From Haemonchus contortus (taxonomy: Eukaryota > Nematoda > Chromadorea > Rhabditida > Trichostrongylidae), in contig LS997567.1 of NCBI GenBank assembly GCA_000469685.2, positions 28,353,247 through 28,417,246 on the forward strand: a stretch of DNA of 64,000 nucleotides, read 5' to 3'. This document shows, piece after piece, positions 8,721 to 19,329 of the stretch (position 1 is the stretch's first letter; each line of letters begins with the position of its first letter). A program made the translations under genes and the position numbers. The notes below the pieces were generated by a model. It saw only the letters and a program-made list of their open reading frames with translations. It searched no databases and was not told where the DNA came from.

Positions 8721-9480
8721 TCAAATGTTTTGATTCCTTTCAGACAGGACGTCGTCCAATCCGCACTTCTGTTTGTAAAGATCCTGAAGAAGTATCTTGG
8801 CAGCAACCATTAGCGGTGATAGGAGGTCAAGGGGATCGTAACAATATCCGTTGATCTGGCTTAGAACCGTTCTTTTGGAGGCCTTGTTTGCTTGCTTCTC
8901 AGTGCATCGCAAAGTTATGGTGTCTCCTATGTCTTTCCATTGCATTTCAAGAACCTTTCTTTCGGTAGAGGCCGCTTGATCCCATTCGGCGATGTTCTTG
9001 TTGACGGTAGCAGAATTCAATAGTAATCTCGCAGGTTCATCCCGATAGAAGAGAATAGTCACTTTGACTCTGTATATTTCTCTAATGGTTCCTCGGCAGT
9101 TCTGCGTTCGAGGAGTACGTTGTCTATATAGAGAGGATTGGATAGCTCTGGTGCAATGTCTGATTGCGATTGTGCTATATGCTTCAGTATCCATTGATTT
9201 AGGATCGCTGGGCTTGCGTTCATGCCTAAAGGAACTCGACAAGAGCGAAAGTACTCGAGTTTAGGATCGCTGGGCTTGCGTTCATGCCTAAAGGAACTCG
9301 ACAAGAGCGAAAGTACTCGAGATTGTCTCCTGTCGGAGAAAGGGATGGATTTTTCGCCCAGAGGAATCTTGTCACGCCTCAGTGTTCTTTAGGCAGTCGT
9401 ATTTGTAGAAACGCTTTTTGTATATCCGCTACCATCGTATAGAGGTGCAAGCGGAATTGGAGAACTACTTCATGCACGTC
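8721..9480 (-). pseudogene. BEL/Pao reverse transcriptase palm and thumb (copy 2)
   Basis: On the minus strand, RT motif A reads VADIQKAFLQI near 9405-9440 with its catalytic Asp. Motif B-like text RVPLGMNASPAILNQ lies in the duplicated part (9198-9321). The YxDD box reads YIDN near 9117-9134, losing the second Asp. The thumb has QINGYCYDPLDLLSP near 8820-8870. A 62-bp tandem duplication (9198-9259 and 9260-9321), not a multiple of three, shifts the frame in the palm. RT would copy the element RNA to cDNA; this copy cannot. Confidence 0.85.
9198..9321. repeat. 62-bp exact tandem duplication inside RT
   Basis: 9198-9259 and 9260-9321 are identical over 62 bases, starting TTTAGGATCGCTGGG and ending GTACTCGAG. 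The exact identity implies a recent event, or an assembly artefact, compared with the general decay of the element. Confidence 0.95.
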
Positions 9481-9844
9481 GTTGAAACAGTACTCGCCCT
9501 TTGCATGTGAAGAGGCATCGAATACAATGCGTGTCTGTGAGGAAGGTAGAAGGTAGCGACGTCATGTGAAAAGTTTTTCGCTTCCTCTGTCACTCCTTCT
9601 CGAAGGTGCGTCGTGAGAGTATCGTTGTATAGCTCGAGTTTTTCTTCATCCCCGTTCAGTGTTCGCAATAGGCTTTGCAATCTTCGATAAGCCACACTGA
9701 AATTATTTCTGAGATTCTTGACTTCATCAGTGAATGGAAATCCAGCAGTGACGGTTCCATTTTTGATAAAAATGGTTTTTCTGTGGTCTTCCATAAATTT
9801 GGTAACGGCTGCTTCATCTGTGCCACTTTGTGTATTGAGTCCAA
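9465..9844 (-). pseudogene. BEL/Pao RT N-terminal region (copy 2)
   Basis: Frame 9465-9794 reads GFPFTDEVKNLRNNFSVAYRRL and LYNDTLTTHLREGV, matching the pre-palm region of Pao RT, where the incoming-strand fingers begin. It is followed in another frame by LYSMPLHMQRAS and then motif A. It is frameshifted relative to the protease (10221-10481) and the palm. Confidence 0.7.
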
Positions 9845-10220
9845 GTGATTCCAGATCTTACAGATGCTTTATGTCCGTTTTGTAGTCGTCTGGTGATATA
9901 AGAGGAATAGCCACAATGAGCGAACAACATTGTGCATCCCCGAGATTGTGTACCCGGAGGTAGGGGGTGTGAGGACTAATCCAGATGGTAAATTGATAGT
10001 TGCCGTGTTGTGGTCGAGAATCCTGTGCAGCAGATCATGTCCAACAAGTAGATCAGGAGATACGTCTGCTGGGATTGGACTCTGCTGCGCAATCGAGATT
10101 TTTTTCTCTAATGAAGCTCTTGTCTGCTTTTGATAGTTCGGCAGTTCTCGTAAGAGTTGTTAGTTTGTCTTTTGTTAAGTATGATAGATGCTGCAGCTTT
10201 TTTTGAGCTGTGGCAGCTTC

Positions 10221-10481
10221 TTAATGTGATCCGTACTCCGTTGAACTGGAAGTTTCTCGCAGCTCTCCCATCCCTGCAGTAGTGAATGATGTGGTACTGA
10301 GCGATGGCAGCCTAAACGACACTCCAAGTGATAATTTGATAAAGCTCCGTTGAGCTCCTGAGTCCAAGAGAAGAGCTATAGTTTGATAATCCATCTCAGA
10401 TTCATCGAAAATTCGAGCTGAAACTATTTGTAGCGCATGTTGGACGCGGGATAGTTGATTTTGCTCATTTGTTATATTCAC
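10221..10481 (-). pseudogene. BEL/Pao retropepsin (DUF1758-like)
   Basis: A minus-strand frame of 86 codons with the active-site string ALLLDSGAQRSFI, the D-S-G-A motif of retroviral-type aspartic proteases, preceded by VSARIFDES. The enzyme would process the polyprotein. Its C-terminal half is not recognisable beyond about 10230, where the frame is lost. It sits between the zinc knuckles and RT, as expected for BEL/Pao. Confidence 0.75.
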
Positions 10482-10948
10482 CTGAGGCGCAGTGTTTGGG
10501 AAGGTTTGAACTCGGCTGCTTTCTTGTTGTTGATTGCGCTGTATTGCTGGCTGTTGTGAGCGATCGTGTTTCGCCGAAGTTGCGCTCCTCGAAGTCGCTT
10601 GAGAACTCGCAACTGGAGCTGGGTATTGTGTAGACGCTGTGTATTTGTTGGTTGCGATCTGCTTCCATTAGAGGTGCAGAGTGATGAATGGTGATCTTCG
10701 TTACATTTTGGACATTTGCTGACGACAAGACATTGACTTGACTTGCGTTCTTTGTTGAAGCATCTCCAACATACTCTTTGTCCTCTGGCTTCGGTTGTGC
10801 GCTCTTCTGGTGAGACGAATTTGTTGCACCGTTGCGGAAGGTGCGTTTCTCCACAAAGACATCTCAGTTTCATGCTCTGGCCAGGTGTCGTTTTGTTGTT
10901 CGAGTACCTTTCCTGTTGTGAACGGCTGCATGCTCTGATCAAATCCAA
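10478..10948 (-). pseudogene. BEL/Pao gag zinc-knuckle region
   Basis: A minus-strand frame with a Cys/His pattern: CLCGETHLPQRC, then CWRCFNKERKSSQC, then CPKCNEDHHSSLC. This is the triple knuckle found at the end of BEL/Pao Gag, where it binds element RNA. It directly precedes the protease frame, overlapping by a few bases. The start is arbitrary. Confidence 0.75.
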
Positions 10949-11540
10949 AGGTTCTTATTGTCAGCTCGGTTGTTTCGTGAAGAGTGATACTTTCGTCGAT
11001 GGGCTCAATAATCTCGCTTACATCGAAGGAGTTTCCAGCATCACTTTCTTTTCTGGTATTTGTGCCGCAAATCGATTCTGTGAATTTTGAGAGTACTAGA
11101 CTTCTCCATATTCGATCGGCGTTCATTGATGTTCCTGTCTGCTCCATATGTATGACCCTCGAAGAGATAGCTGCGAGGGTTTCTTGGCAAGTTCTTGGGA
11201 TTCTTGAGCTCGTGGAAGACATTCGATCTCGTTAATAAGGATATCTGCGATGCTAGCAGATCGGTCGTGATGTTTCTTGAGCATATTGATGGCGGTAATG
11301 TGTTTCTCTCCCATTACCGGAATGCTGCTAATTGAAGAAGCTGCTTTTCCTTTGAGTGCCTGTTTCAAGAAAAGGAATTCGTCTTGGTCGCTTAAGTTGT
11401 CATCGCTGTGAATGAGCGACTCGAAAAGTGACCAAATGGTGCTGATTTCCCTATAATTTCCTGATAAGGTAGGGACTTCAAGAAGTGGGCGTCGTATCCG
11501 AATGTTGCGTTCTTGTGGCGTTGTTGCACCAGTAGACATT
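10949..11540 (-). pseudogene. BEL/Pao gag central domain (DUF1759-like)
   Basis: Frame 11123-11539 carries LLEVPTLSGNYREISTIWSLFESLIHSD, then LKQALKGKAASSISSIPV and AINMLKKHHDRSASIADILINEI, the hallmark layout of the DUF1759 gag domain in BEL/Pao elements. Frame 10701-11222 continues with TCQETLAAISSRVIHMEQTG. At least two frameshifts separate it from gag N and from the knuckles. The role is structural: assembly of the particle. Confidence 0.8.
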
Positions 11541-11901
11541 TCTTGACAGCTGATGTTACAGTATGGTTGTTGCTTCCTTGTGACGAAGCTATCAGTGCGC
11601 TTTGTTGCACTAACTCGTCTTTTCTGAACTCGATCTTATCCAACCACTGTGTGATAGCGACTTCCAGCATGTTCGATTCAAGTTCAAGGTGCTTGTTCAT
11701 GTCTAGCATGAGCTTTTCGCGCTCTTTCTGCTCTACTCTTCCAGTGATATTCTCTATGGCTTCTTTGACGCGTGTGTTGTGGAACTGTATTGCAGAATTG
11801 ATTAACTTTTCCAAATAGTTCAGCATCGAAGTTCGCTCTTTGATGTACTCCTTGCATTTCTCCATTTGATTGGGGAACGCGAACACTTGTGTTTCAGCCA
11901 T
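11392..11901 (-). pseudogene. BEL/Pao gag N-terminal coiled-coil region
   Basis: Starts at methionine 11901 (MAETQVFAFPNQMEKC), the first start codon after the leader on the minus strand and hence a reasonable gag start. About residues 15-105 are rich in Glu, Lys, Leu and Ile, with heptad-like spacing that suggests a coiled coil. The frame leaves gag near 11540, where the DUF1759-like part resumes in another register. Confidence 0.7.
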
Positions 11902-12716
11902 TCTTTGATGTTTTATGACCGATTTCTGAGTGTAAACAGAGATTTTGGCAATTGCAGAGCGTTACAACGGCTTACTAAAGCTTTCGTTGGTCGCAGTAGA
12001 GTTGCTCCTGCCACGCGGGTCTTTGCTTCTCTCTTTTCTTGTTCATTCGTGGGAGGATTCGCCGAAAAATTTGGCTCACTTCTGTTTCTCACTGTGGAGA
12101 AGTTTGCTGTTAGATTCCCATTTCCCCTCAGGAGGGTTAGTTTGGAAACTGTGATGATTTTCACCAAAGGATAGGAAAGAACTAGCTGAATCGTCTGTTT
12201 CTCCTAGGGAGAGCTAGCTCAGACAATTTTTCCGGACTTTCTTGGTCCTCAGGGAGGAATAGGAGAGGAATCAGGCTTAATAAATTCTTCTTCTGCTTTT
12301 CACTGTGGAAAAGTTGTTTAAAAGTTGGTAAGATTCCCAATTCCACAGGAAGGATGGTTGGGAAACTTTGATAATTCTTCCCAATGGGTTGGAGAGCTAG
12401 CTAAATCGTCTGTTTCTCCAGGGAGTGCTAACACAGAAGATTTTTTCGGATTTCCTTGCTCCTCAATGAGGAATTTCAGGAGGAATTCGAGGAACTTCGT
12501 TTCTACATCTCAGGGAGAGTAGATGAACATTAGCTTGATTTCGCTTCCTCAAAGAGGATTTGTTGGGGAATCTGGCTATTGTTTTGTTTCCAGCAGGTGG
12601 TAAACAAGTGTTTGCCTTATTTACGTGATCCTCAGAGAGGAGTTTTTGGAGTTTAGGCTTTATTGATTTACCTTCTATTTCTCAGTGTGGAGAATTAGTG
12701 CAGAAGGGGGTTGCTT
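11902..12716 (-). repeat. Leader of BEL/Pao copy 2 with ~211-bp imperfect tandem repeat
   Basis: Non-coding stretch between the primer site and gag. A block beginning CACTGTGGA at 12090 recurs at 12301, and the string AATCGTCTGTTTCTCC recurs at a similar spacing (about 12188 and 12404). A partial third relative (CTCAGTGTGGAGAA) lies near 12680. Motifs of the CTCAGGGAGGA type recur throughout. Confidence 0.6.
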
Positions 12717-12734
12717 CCAACGGCCGATACACCA
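12717..12734 (-). promoter_or_regulatory. Candidate tRNA-Gly primer-binding site
   Basis: On the minus strand it reads TGGTGTATCGGCCGTTGG. The complement ends CGGCCGATACACCA, which matches the 3' end of eukaryotic tRNA-Gly(GCC), CGGCCGATGCACCA, over 14 bases with one mismatch. It lies upstream of gag on the element strand, at the expected place for the cDNA primer site. Confidence 0.6.
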
Positions 12735-13600
12735 GTTTGGTAGGCCAATGGACTTGTACAGTACGCGTGTAATTTGTTTATTACGACGAGTAAGGTAACC
12801 GACAATAAAAATACAAATCTGCATGCTTATATACAGGGTGACCCACATGAAGTGGAACGCAGAAAACTGGCACCAAAATTATACAGATCAAACCAAATAG
12901 GAAAATATCACTCCTACACAATCATCACAGAATTGTAAACAACATATCACATCTTGCATGCAGAATGACCATCTTTCGCTTTAATGCAAACATCCAACCT
13001 CATTCGGACGTTTTCAAGAATGCGCGCAATCACTTTCAACCCACGCTACTACAAGAGCACTTTCTTTCAGAGGATCCTAAGACCTGTGTTTGAAAGCGCA
13101 GGTGTTTTGCTCCAGAATCGACTATACACCAAAATCCAAAGGGTTGAGATCGGGGAATTTGAAGGTCAAAACTGCTTCGCCCCAAAAACCTGAAGCGTGG
13201 TTTCACAACAGTACAGCATCTTCTTTGAGCTGTGGGCTGGTGCCCAATCCTGTGGAACGTTTAGCTGACGTTCATCGCGTTCTTTTACACCCAAGCGATC
13301 ACCGCTTCCTCCAGCCCAGAAGCCCATTGGTTGATTTTTTTTATTGCCCGTCACACTTCATGTGGGTCACCCTGTACACATAGATGGGGGCGGTGCCCAG
13401 GTACCATATGGTTATTTACTGTATAAGTACGATTAAGATTTGGGATGAAAGGACGCGCCGCGCCACTGCAAGGCTTAAGTTACCCACTTGATAGCACTCT
13501 TATGTTACCGCTAGGTTATGCCTTCGGCATCTTCTCAAAAGGCACTTATAATAAGAATTACCTAAGGAGATTAAGTAGACTAGTTGTGAGCCCACAACAC
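12735..13600 (-). repeat. Candidate 5' LTR of BEL/Pao copy 2, split by a mariner derivative
   Basis: Immediately outside the primer site. Read on the minus strand it would start near 13600 with TGTTGTGGGCTCACAAC, contain a TATA-like TTATACAG near 13420 and an AATAAA near 12780, and end just before the primer site. Without the 541-bp insert and its TA it would be about 320 bp. No second LTR is available to prove the boundaries. Confidence 0.35.
12834..13374 (-). mobile_element. Internally deleted Tc1/mariner element (541 bp)
   Basis: Inverted ends CAGGGTGACCCACATGAAG at 12834 and its exact reverse complement ending at 13374, flanked by TA on both sides (12832-12833, 13375-13376). On the minus strand, broken frames read VPQDWAPAHSSKKMLYC (second catalytic Asp region) and text resembling PLDFGVYSIL, then LKVIARILENVRMRLDVCIKAKDGH. 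These belong to the C-terminal half of a mariner/maT-type transposase. The N-terminal half is absent. Confidence 0.85.
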
Positions 13601-14129
13601 CTTTGTTTGCAGCGAACCTACTCAGTTCCTTGTACGACTCGAAAACCCATTCATTCGAAGCATCTGGTCGAAGAACTGGCCAAATGATGAGTTAATTTTC
13701 AACCGCAATCTGAGTAGCCTTCCCTTTTCTCCTTCGAGCGCAGAAGAGTCACACTACTAAGTCAAAGCCCTATTCTATTATTGATTTTGGATCTTTCTTT
13801 TTTTCATCTCTTTTTGAACTTTGATATTTTAAGAAACCCGCCTTCTGCACAACTCGGTGGTTTCATGACCACAAACTCTCTTTGGCCTTTACTCCGTTGT
13901 ACGTCTTGGCTACCATGACCATTTGGTCTCTTTTCTTTGTCGTTCTTCGTCTTCTGAGGTATTAACATCTTGGCTTGTCTTGAAACTGCCTCGCGTCATT
14001 TCCACGTTCGATCTTTTTGAAACCTGAGCATGCCACATAATTTTTCACACTGCTTTGCAGCACAGGTTTGTTATGATAAAACCGCTTAATTAGGTTGACA
14101 TTTTGAACAACTTGGCGTTTTCAAGTTCG
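13601..14129. other. No recognisable gene
   Basis: AT-rich sequence without a supported coding frame or a repeat I can match elsewhere in the window. Confidence 0.5.
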
Positions 14130-15009
14130 GAGCTCCTGATCTGTTTCGTACCCGACCAAGCGCCCAAACGCGCTAGGCCAGTTGCAGCAACCCTAAGAAA
14201 CTCGATTACCAAAAGATCCCAGCCAAGTGACCAACCTTCTGCGGTTTCACCAGCGTTGCCGTCCCACTAGATTCCATTAACAACAAAGGACCAATGAGAC
14301 ACCATCGACGGTTGTGAGATAAGAATCACGCTGTGATCTTAAAGCCCTCAAAAAGGAATGAATGGCAAAAGTTCACTTGTTATAGCAACACACTCATCTC
14401 GGTTGTTCAGCTCAGGATTTCTCTCGCGGCTATGCAACGCTTCCAATATCTTTCGAGCACAGATCTTGAATGAGATGAGTTGCGTAAGAGCACCAGCGCG
14501 ATAGCACAGAACCTATGCTATCGCCTGTTCCATTCCCATGTTCGATTTACATAGAAACAGAACCTTCCCCTATGCAAAGACAAGAAATTTCGAGTACTTT
14601 CGTCAGAAATACTTGAAATTTGAAGAAGACATGGGCGCAAAAGATTTTCAAACATTCAAACCTGTTTCAAACTTTCGAGCGTGATACGAGAATGCGTAGC
14701 AGAAGGTAAAATCCGTCTCCGTGAGTGCCAGGGAGGAGAGTTTGTGGTTTTACCACCCTCACTAGATCGGGGAATCACAAACTTCACCTATGCGATAATT
14801 CTGTATAAGTCACTCCACGGAAAAGACAGTACGCACCCAATGTCACAAGCTGAATGCTTTGTGGGTATAGATCGGGACGACAGCAAAATTGGATAGAAGG
14901 TTGGTCAAAAGATTGAAGTTGGATACACCCTCGTGCCCGGTTTTCTATAGCCTGGTCAAGGCTCATAAGATATTCAACGTCGGCGGGAACTCAGCTAAAT
15001 TGGCGATAA

Positions 15010-15540
15010 CAAAATAAGACCTATCATCAGCTGTGTAGAAGGAGCAACGAAGCGCATCTTCTGATTCGTCGACGGAATTGTTGGTTAACTACTTCGATAT
15101 GTACCATCACATCTACCAAGCACCAACGAATTTCTTGATCGCCTGCGTTCATGTAATCTTCAAGAAAAATGCGTTGTAAAGTCGTCTGATGTAACTGTGC
15201 TTTATGCGGACCTTAACAACAGGGAAGCAACTCAAGCGGTTTCCGAATGCTGGACGAGCATGAAACAATTTGTCACATTCGGACTAAGCAAAGTTCACAT
15301 TATGACTCAGATCAAAGAATGCTTTAATTGAAACATTCTCAAGTGGAGCGGGCAACACTTCTTGCAAAAGCGAGGACTGTCTTGGCTACCTGTTTTATGA
15401 GCATAGTAGAAAGACTAATTAAAGCGTGCGTGCCCACTTTGTACTGTCGGTACATCGATAACTGCTGCGTAGTTACATCATCGCAGCAAGAGATGGATGA
15501 GTTTGACATCCTCAACCGACACCGCAATATATCAAGTTGA
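15010..15540 (+). pseudogene. Penelope-like reverse transcriptase remnant (element 1)
   Basis: Broken + strand frames read IRPIISCVEGATKRIF, then SSDVTVLYADLNNREATQAV (equivalent of the PLE motif A SFDVTSLYTNVP) and LYCRYIDNCCVVTSS (the YxDD box with the second Asp replaced by Asn). The third part is open at 15328-15540. PLE RTs are related to telomerase RT and prime at endonuclease-made nicks. This copy is dead: many stops and an altered catalytic box. Compare the better copy at 60567-61196. Confidence 0.75.
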
Positions 15541-15665
15541 CGCGAGAAAGGTTCCGCATGGAGCTGGCCTCCTGATCTTAATACTCAGATAAACTAGGTG
15601 GAGGTACAGTGTGAAGCGGTATCGGAGGAACAGCTCGAACAGCAAAGTCTGCTCATCCTGAAGCT

Positions 15666-16310
15666 GTGAAACGTGCAGCAGTTTATAACATGTACAGAAC
15701 GGTTACAGGAGCTGGCATAGGCGAAGTGGAACAAAAGGAATCATTCAAGCTAGCAGCTGACTTTGCAAGCTTGAATGGACACAGGACACATCGCAAAAGA
15801 TCAGGCTCACAAGGCTGCTCGCTCAAGAATCGGGAGAATATGGTGCATCTTTGGCTTCCATTTATATCAGACAAAGTCACCGCAAAAATTCGAAAATGCA
15901 GTGCACTAGCGGATTTGGCGAATGATGCTCTCTCGATAAACCTTACGGCCGACAATATCAAACATCATCTAATTCGCAGAAGGCTTTATGATCGTACTTG
16001 TACGACGGATATCTGCGTTGTTTGTCCATTTGGAAGAAGTGGAGCTTGCACACTGCGAGGTATGGAGTACCCACTGGTTTTCAGCCTGTGACAAGAAATA
16101 GAGACGAGAAAGATGCTGGGCATACGCGTCAAAGAACCATACAAGTCAAAGATTGGGGGCCTACTAACGCTGTCTGAGAGGCATCGGCCAGAAGAACATC
16201 AGGGCAATGATTTTCAGATCGAATACAAAATACTTGTCTATGAGAATGAGGTCGTTGCTCGAAAGGTAATGGAAGCGTTGCACAACTGCGAGGAAATCCT
16301 AAGCTGAACA
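15666..16310 (+). pseudogene. Penelope-like linker and GIY-YIG endonuclease entry (element 1)
   Basis: A 141-codon frame with SFKLAADFASLNGHRTHRKR, then LWLPFISDKVTAKIRKCSAL, DNIKHHLIRRRLYDRTC and CVVCPFGRSGAC. This is the order found between RT and the GIY-YIG domain of PLEs, including the C-x2-C motif. After 16091 the frame breaks; the last part reads KVMEALHNCEEILS near 16265-16307, the end of the endonuclease. The catalytic GIY-YIG core is not recognisable in one frame. Confidence 0.7.
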
Positions 16311-16559
16311 ACCGAAATGAGTGCATTGCCATAACAAGTAAACTTGTGTCATTCATTCCTTTATGTCTTCTTTCAGATCACCGCGTAATTCTTATGCCAC
16401 GACCGTGTGACTGCAACGCTGGTGAAACCGCAGAAGGTGGGTTTCTCGGCTGGGATCTTCGAGTGTTCGAGTTTCTGGGAGCTGTAGTGCAACCAACCTA
16501 GTCTCTCTGGGCGCTTCGTCTGGTAAGCATTGGATCCGAGCCCCGGGCTACTTTCAGGG

Positions 16560-17185
16560 CCTTGAGGAGGACGGGTTGTTCGAAACATTGGCCTCATAAA
16601 ACGGTATCATCATAACAAAGCTATATGGCGAAGTACCACCGGTATCATCTGTCGTCCCGTTGATCATTGATTTCTTCGAGCATGCGTCAGTAAAGTCTCC
16701 TTTCGTTCCTGTCACGAGCCAGAGTGGTCCATTGAGTCGTCCTCGTTTCTGGGACACGAGGCTCAGCATTTCTTTCATTCAGAGCTTTCGTGAAGAAGTC
16801 TTACCAACTCGTGGTGGCCGTCCTGGAATTCGTTTGACTTTTCGAGGGATCCAGTCAGTAACCGCCCTGGTCCAACGGTCAGACCTATATTGCATAACGT
16901 GTCAGGCCCATCTGATCTTCGTTTTCTTGGCGTAACCCACGGCACCCTTGACCTTCGTTCGATAACGGAGCTCGTATTTCTGGATTCCCTTATGTACTTG
17001 CTTGTACAGGAAAAGTCCGAACATCGCCCTTTCCGAAGCGCGTTGAGTGAAGCACGCTGACAACATGCTCATCCCGCTTTCGTAGAGTCCAATTCTCCGC
17101 GGCGTACGTCGAAGCAGGGAGGACAGCAGTGGTGAAAAGGTTAGTGCGGAGCCGGATGTTCTTTCCTTCTTCACACTCCCTCGAT
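16560..17185 (-). pseudogene. RTE-type LINE 3' end remnant
   Basis: The minus-strand frame 16902-17174 carries GMSMLSACFTQRASERAMFG and KTKIRWAG, then in another frame RSDRWTRAVTDWIPRKVKRTPGRPP (16790-16890). Near 16700-16778 follows a C-terminal stretch with W and D/E residues. This resembles the C-terminal domain of nematode RTE RTs (compare RWAGHVVRRTDDRW in the LINE at 29961-32880). The family differs from the two RTE copies on the right. Broken by frameshifts; the 5' part is missing. Confidence 0.75.
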
Positions 17186-17195
17186 TTTCTAAAAA

Positions 17196-17235
17196 CCAGT
17201 CGGCTCGCCCGGCTGACGCCAGGCTCCCCTTTTCT
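17196..17235 (-). repeat. GC-rich hairpin dispersed repeat, copy 2 (partial)
   Basis: CCAGTCGGCTCGCCCGG followed by CTGACGCCAGGCTCCC. It matches the distal block of the repeat at 39538-39597 in the same orientation. The stem-loop half is not retained. Confidence 0.55.
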
Positions 17236-17439
17236 CGTGTTAAAATGGCCTCCCCGCCTGCAACTTTTTCAAATTTGAAGGCTTCGGTAGATGGGAAGAG
17301 GAGTTATTCATTCCCGGCCAAACACAAACACCCAACGCGCGCCCCGTCCGCCATGAGCAAACCTCCTTAGGTTCTGAGTGTTTGAGTCACTCACTTCATT
17401 TCCGACTTATTCAATCTTGGTTTCGACATTTTGCTTCAA

Positions 17440-18664
17440 ACTGAATTAACATTTTTGCCCACGCCTCGCCTCCTGTAAGCGGAGTTGAGTCCTGCCGCCC
17501 GACACAGATGCTCCCATCCTGTCTTCTGTATTCCTATCGAATATGAACGGTCTAGGTCCAAGTTAAAATTTTCGCAATAACCCCGCCTCACTTGGATAGA
17601 GACCGATCTTGCGACCCATCATAAGTGTTTCTATCTTGCCGCCTGCACACCCGTCAAATTTCAGCGCTCTAGGCCCACTGGAACAGGAGCTATGAATTTC
17701 CACTCAAACCCCGCCCCTTGGCTCATTGTGTGCAGAATCCTGTTTCTTTTCAACAAATTGTAGGTTTCTTGCAAGCTCGCACATTGGCGCACATTCCTCT
17801 CAGTCGTAGGACTCGGTTTGCCTACAGTTTTCAGACTCAGTGCATTTTTCCCGTTCTCCAGGACTTGCAATGTTTCGTGGATAACTCCGCCCACAATTGC
17901 GCATGCCCCGCCTATCAAAGATGGTTGACATCATTTTCCTTGCTGACCTCAGTCACTTTTTCCGGTGTCCAGGACACCTTGGACTTGGACCTTGACCAAC
18001 TTATCAATTTTCGTCGCGAGCTCCCCCCACTTCAGTGCCAACCCCGCCCATTTCGAGGATTTGACCACATCTGTTTCATTGCCTCTATCCACTTTTTTCC
18101 TGCACTCTAAAGCCCTTTCGAATGAAGTTACACTCATTTTTGAAAGGTAACTTTCACCTCAACGCACACTCCGCCCATGAGGGCTGGCCTCCGTTGACGT
18201 CATTTGTGCTGGAGACACCTTCGACAATGCTTCCCCTACATCAACTTTTTCCTGCTCTGTTGGCTTTCTCCAAGCCGAGTTATAAATGTTCTCATAAAGC
18301 ATTGCAGTTTTGAAGAAGAACGCCCCGCCCTTCGGAGGTGGACGGGGCGCTCTTCGAAAATTCCCGTTCTCCCTAATTCGATCTAATTTACCAATGCACA
18401 CCTCTAGCCACCTTTACACCACTGTTTTGTAGCCGTCTTGTGACTGGATTTGAGATCATGGTCCTCAGTACAGCTCATTTCGGTGCACGACACGCCCCCT
18501 GTGGGCGGGGCTTCGCCAAGCTAATGTGTGCTTTATACTCTTGGGACATGGCACACCCATCCCACGCTTGACCCGTTCTCTCCAGGCATATTTAAAGGAG
18601 CTGAGGATTCGTGACAGACATACATAACGACAGACGACAGACGAAGCGCTTTATAGTAAGTAGA
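17440..18664 (-). repeat. Helentron/DINE-like repeat block, copy 2 (diverged)
   Basis: On the minus strand it begins near 18664 with TCTACTTACTATAAAGCGC then TTCGTCTGTCGTCTGTC, the same start plan as the copies at 3277 and 40925. It continues through degenerate units marked by GGGCGGGGC- and GGGCGGAGT-like boxes (18490-18515, 18310-18350, 17880-17910, 17440-17720). The unit near 17590-17720 resembles the 145-bp unit closely (CACTGGAACAGGAGCTATGAATTTCC is its unit junction). The left boundary is uncertain. Frames inside are chance. Confidence 0.45.
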
Positions 18665-18817
18665 ATACGGCGAAGTGTGAAAAAAGTTATGTCTCCGGTC
18701 GCTTTTGAATTTTTCAAAGCGCATCAGTTGATCCTTTGACGTCCAACGGTCGTTGATTGAGCATGTTTGCAGTTATACTTATCATTTCCCCTTTTTCCAT
18801 GCTCACTATTGCTCTCC

Positions 18818-18984
18818 TCAGACAAAGACTAATCAATGGCATGATTCTTCTGACACGTGGTGGAAGGATATTGTCAGGTATTGCCATGCTCGCCATTTCA
18901 ATGGCACAGTTGTTTACTTGACAATATGTTTCCACTCATGTCAGAAGAATCATGTCATTGATTAGCCTTTGTCTGAGGAAGGTG
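18818..18984. repeat. Foldback repeat with ~65-bp arms
   Basis: The arm 18818-18882 (TCCTCAGACAAAGACTAATC ... ATATTGTCAGG) is the near-perfect reverse complement of 18921-18984. The loop of about 38 bp contains GCCATGCTCGCCATTTCAATGGC. A probable palindromic MITE; no flanking duplication is evident. Confidence 0.65.
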
Positions 18985-19329
18985 ACCCTTTGTGTTTCAA
19001 CCCTGGAGAAAAAGAATCGATGCAAAAGGTTTCGTTATCGTAGTGTGCGGAACATAGATTTCCACAAAAAATTCAATGCGTTACGTTAGTCTTATGGTAT
19101 TTAAACGTGAAACAAAATACACTGGTGTGCAAAGCTTAGGGACGAGGTGGACAATGTAGCTAGGTGGAAATAAATGAAAGTGTGGAAGTATATAGCTAGA
19201 CCTATGGCGGTTATGCACAGAAAGCTGGACTCCCCTTCGTGGAGGAATAGTTCAAATTGAGCGAGAAATATGGCTGCCCGCACAAATCGATGCAGTCGAT
19301 AGGTACAAAAAAATTTTGTCAATCAGCCA

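Larger units (their letters stand above)
5024..12734 (-). mobile_element. BEL/Pao retroelement copy 2, inverted, near full length but decayed
   Basis: On the minus strand the order is primer-binding site, repeated leader, gag (from 11901), zinc knuckles, retropepsin, RT, RNase H, integrase, DUF5641-like domain and glycoprotein (to about 5024). It is related to copy 1 throughout the shared part but keeps about 1 kb more of the glycoprotein. Many frameshifts and stops, plus a 62-bp duplication in RT, make it non-coding. The 3' LTR is not recognisable; a foldback element lies just beyond. A candidate 5' LTR lies at 12735-13600, interrupted by a mariner derivative. Confidence 0.9.
14130..16540 (+). 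mobile_element. Penelope-like element 1 with inverted ends
   Basis: Contains PLE-type RT remnants (about 15010-15540) and the PLE linker/endonuclease entry (15666-16091) on +. The right end (about 16255-16540) is an imperfect reverse complement of the left end (about 14130-14460). Shared blocks include GGTGAAACCGCAGAAGGT, TGGCTGGGATCTT and GCAACGCTTCCA. The left copy includes the inverted last bases of the coding region. Complex terminal repeats are typical of PLEs. Confidence 0.75.
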
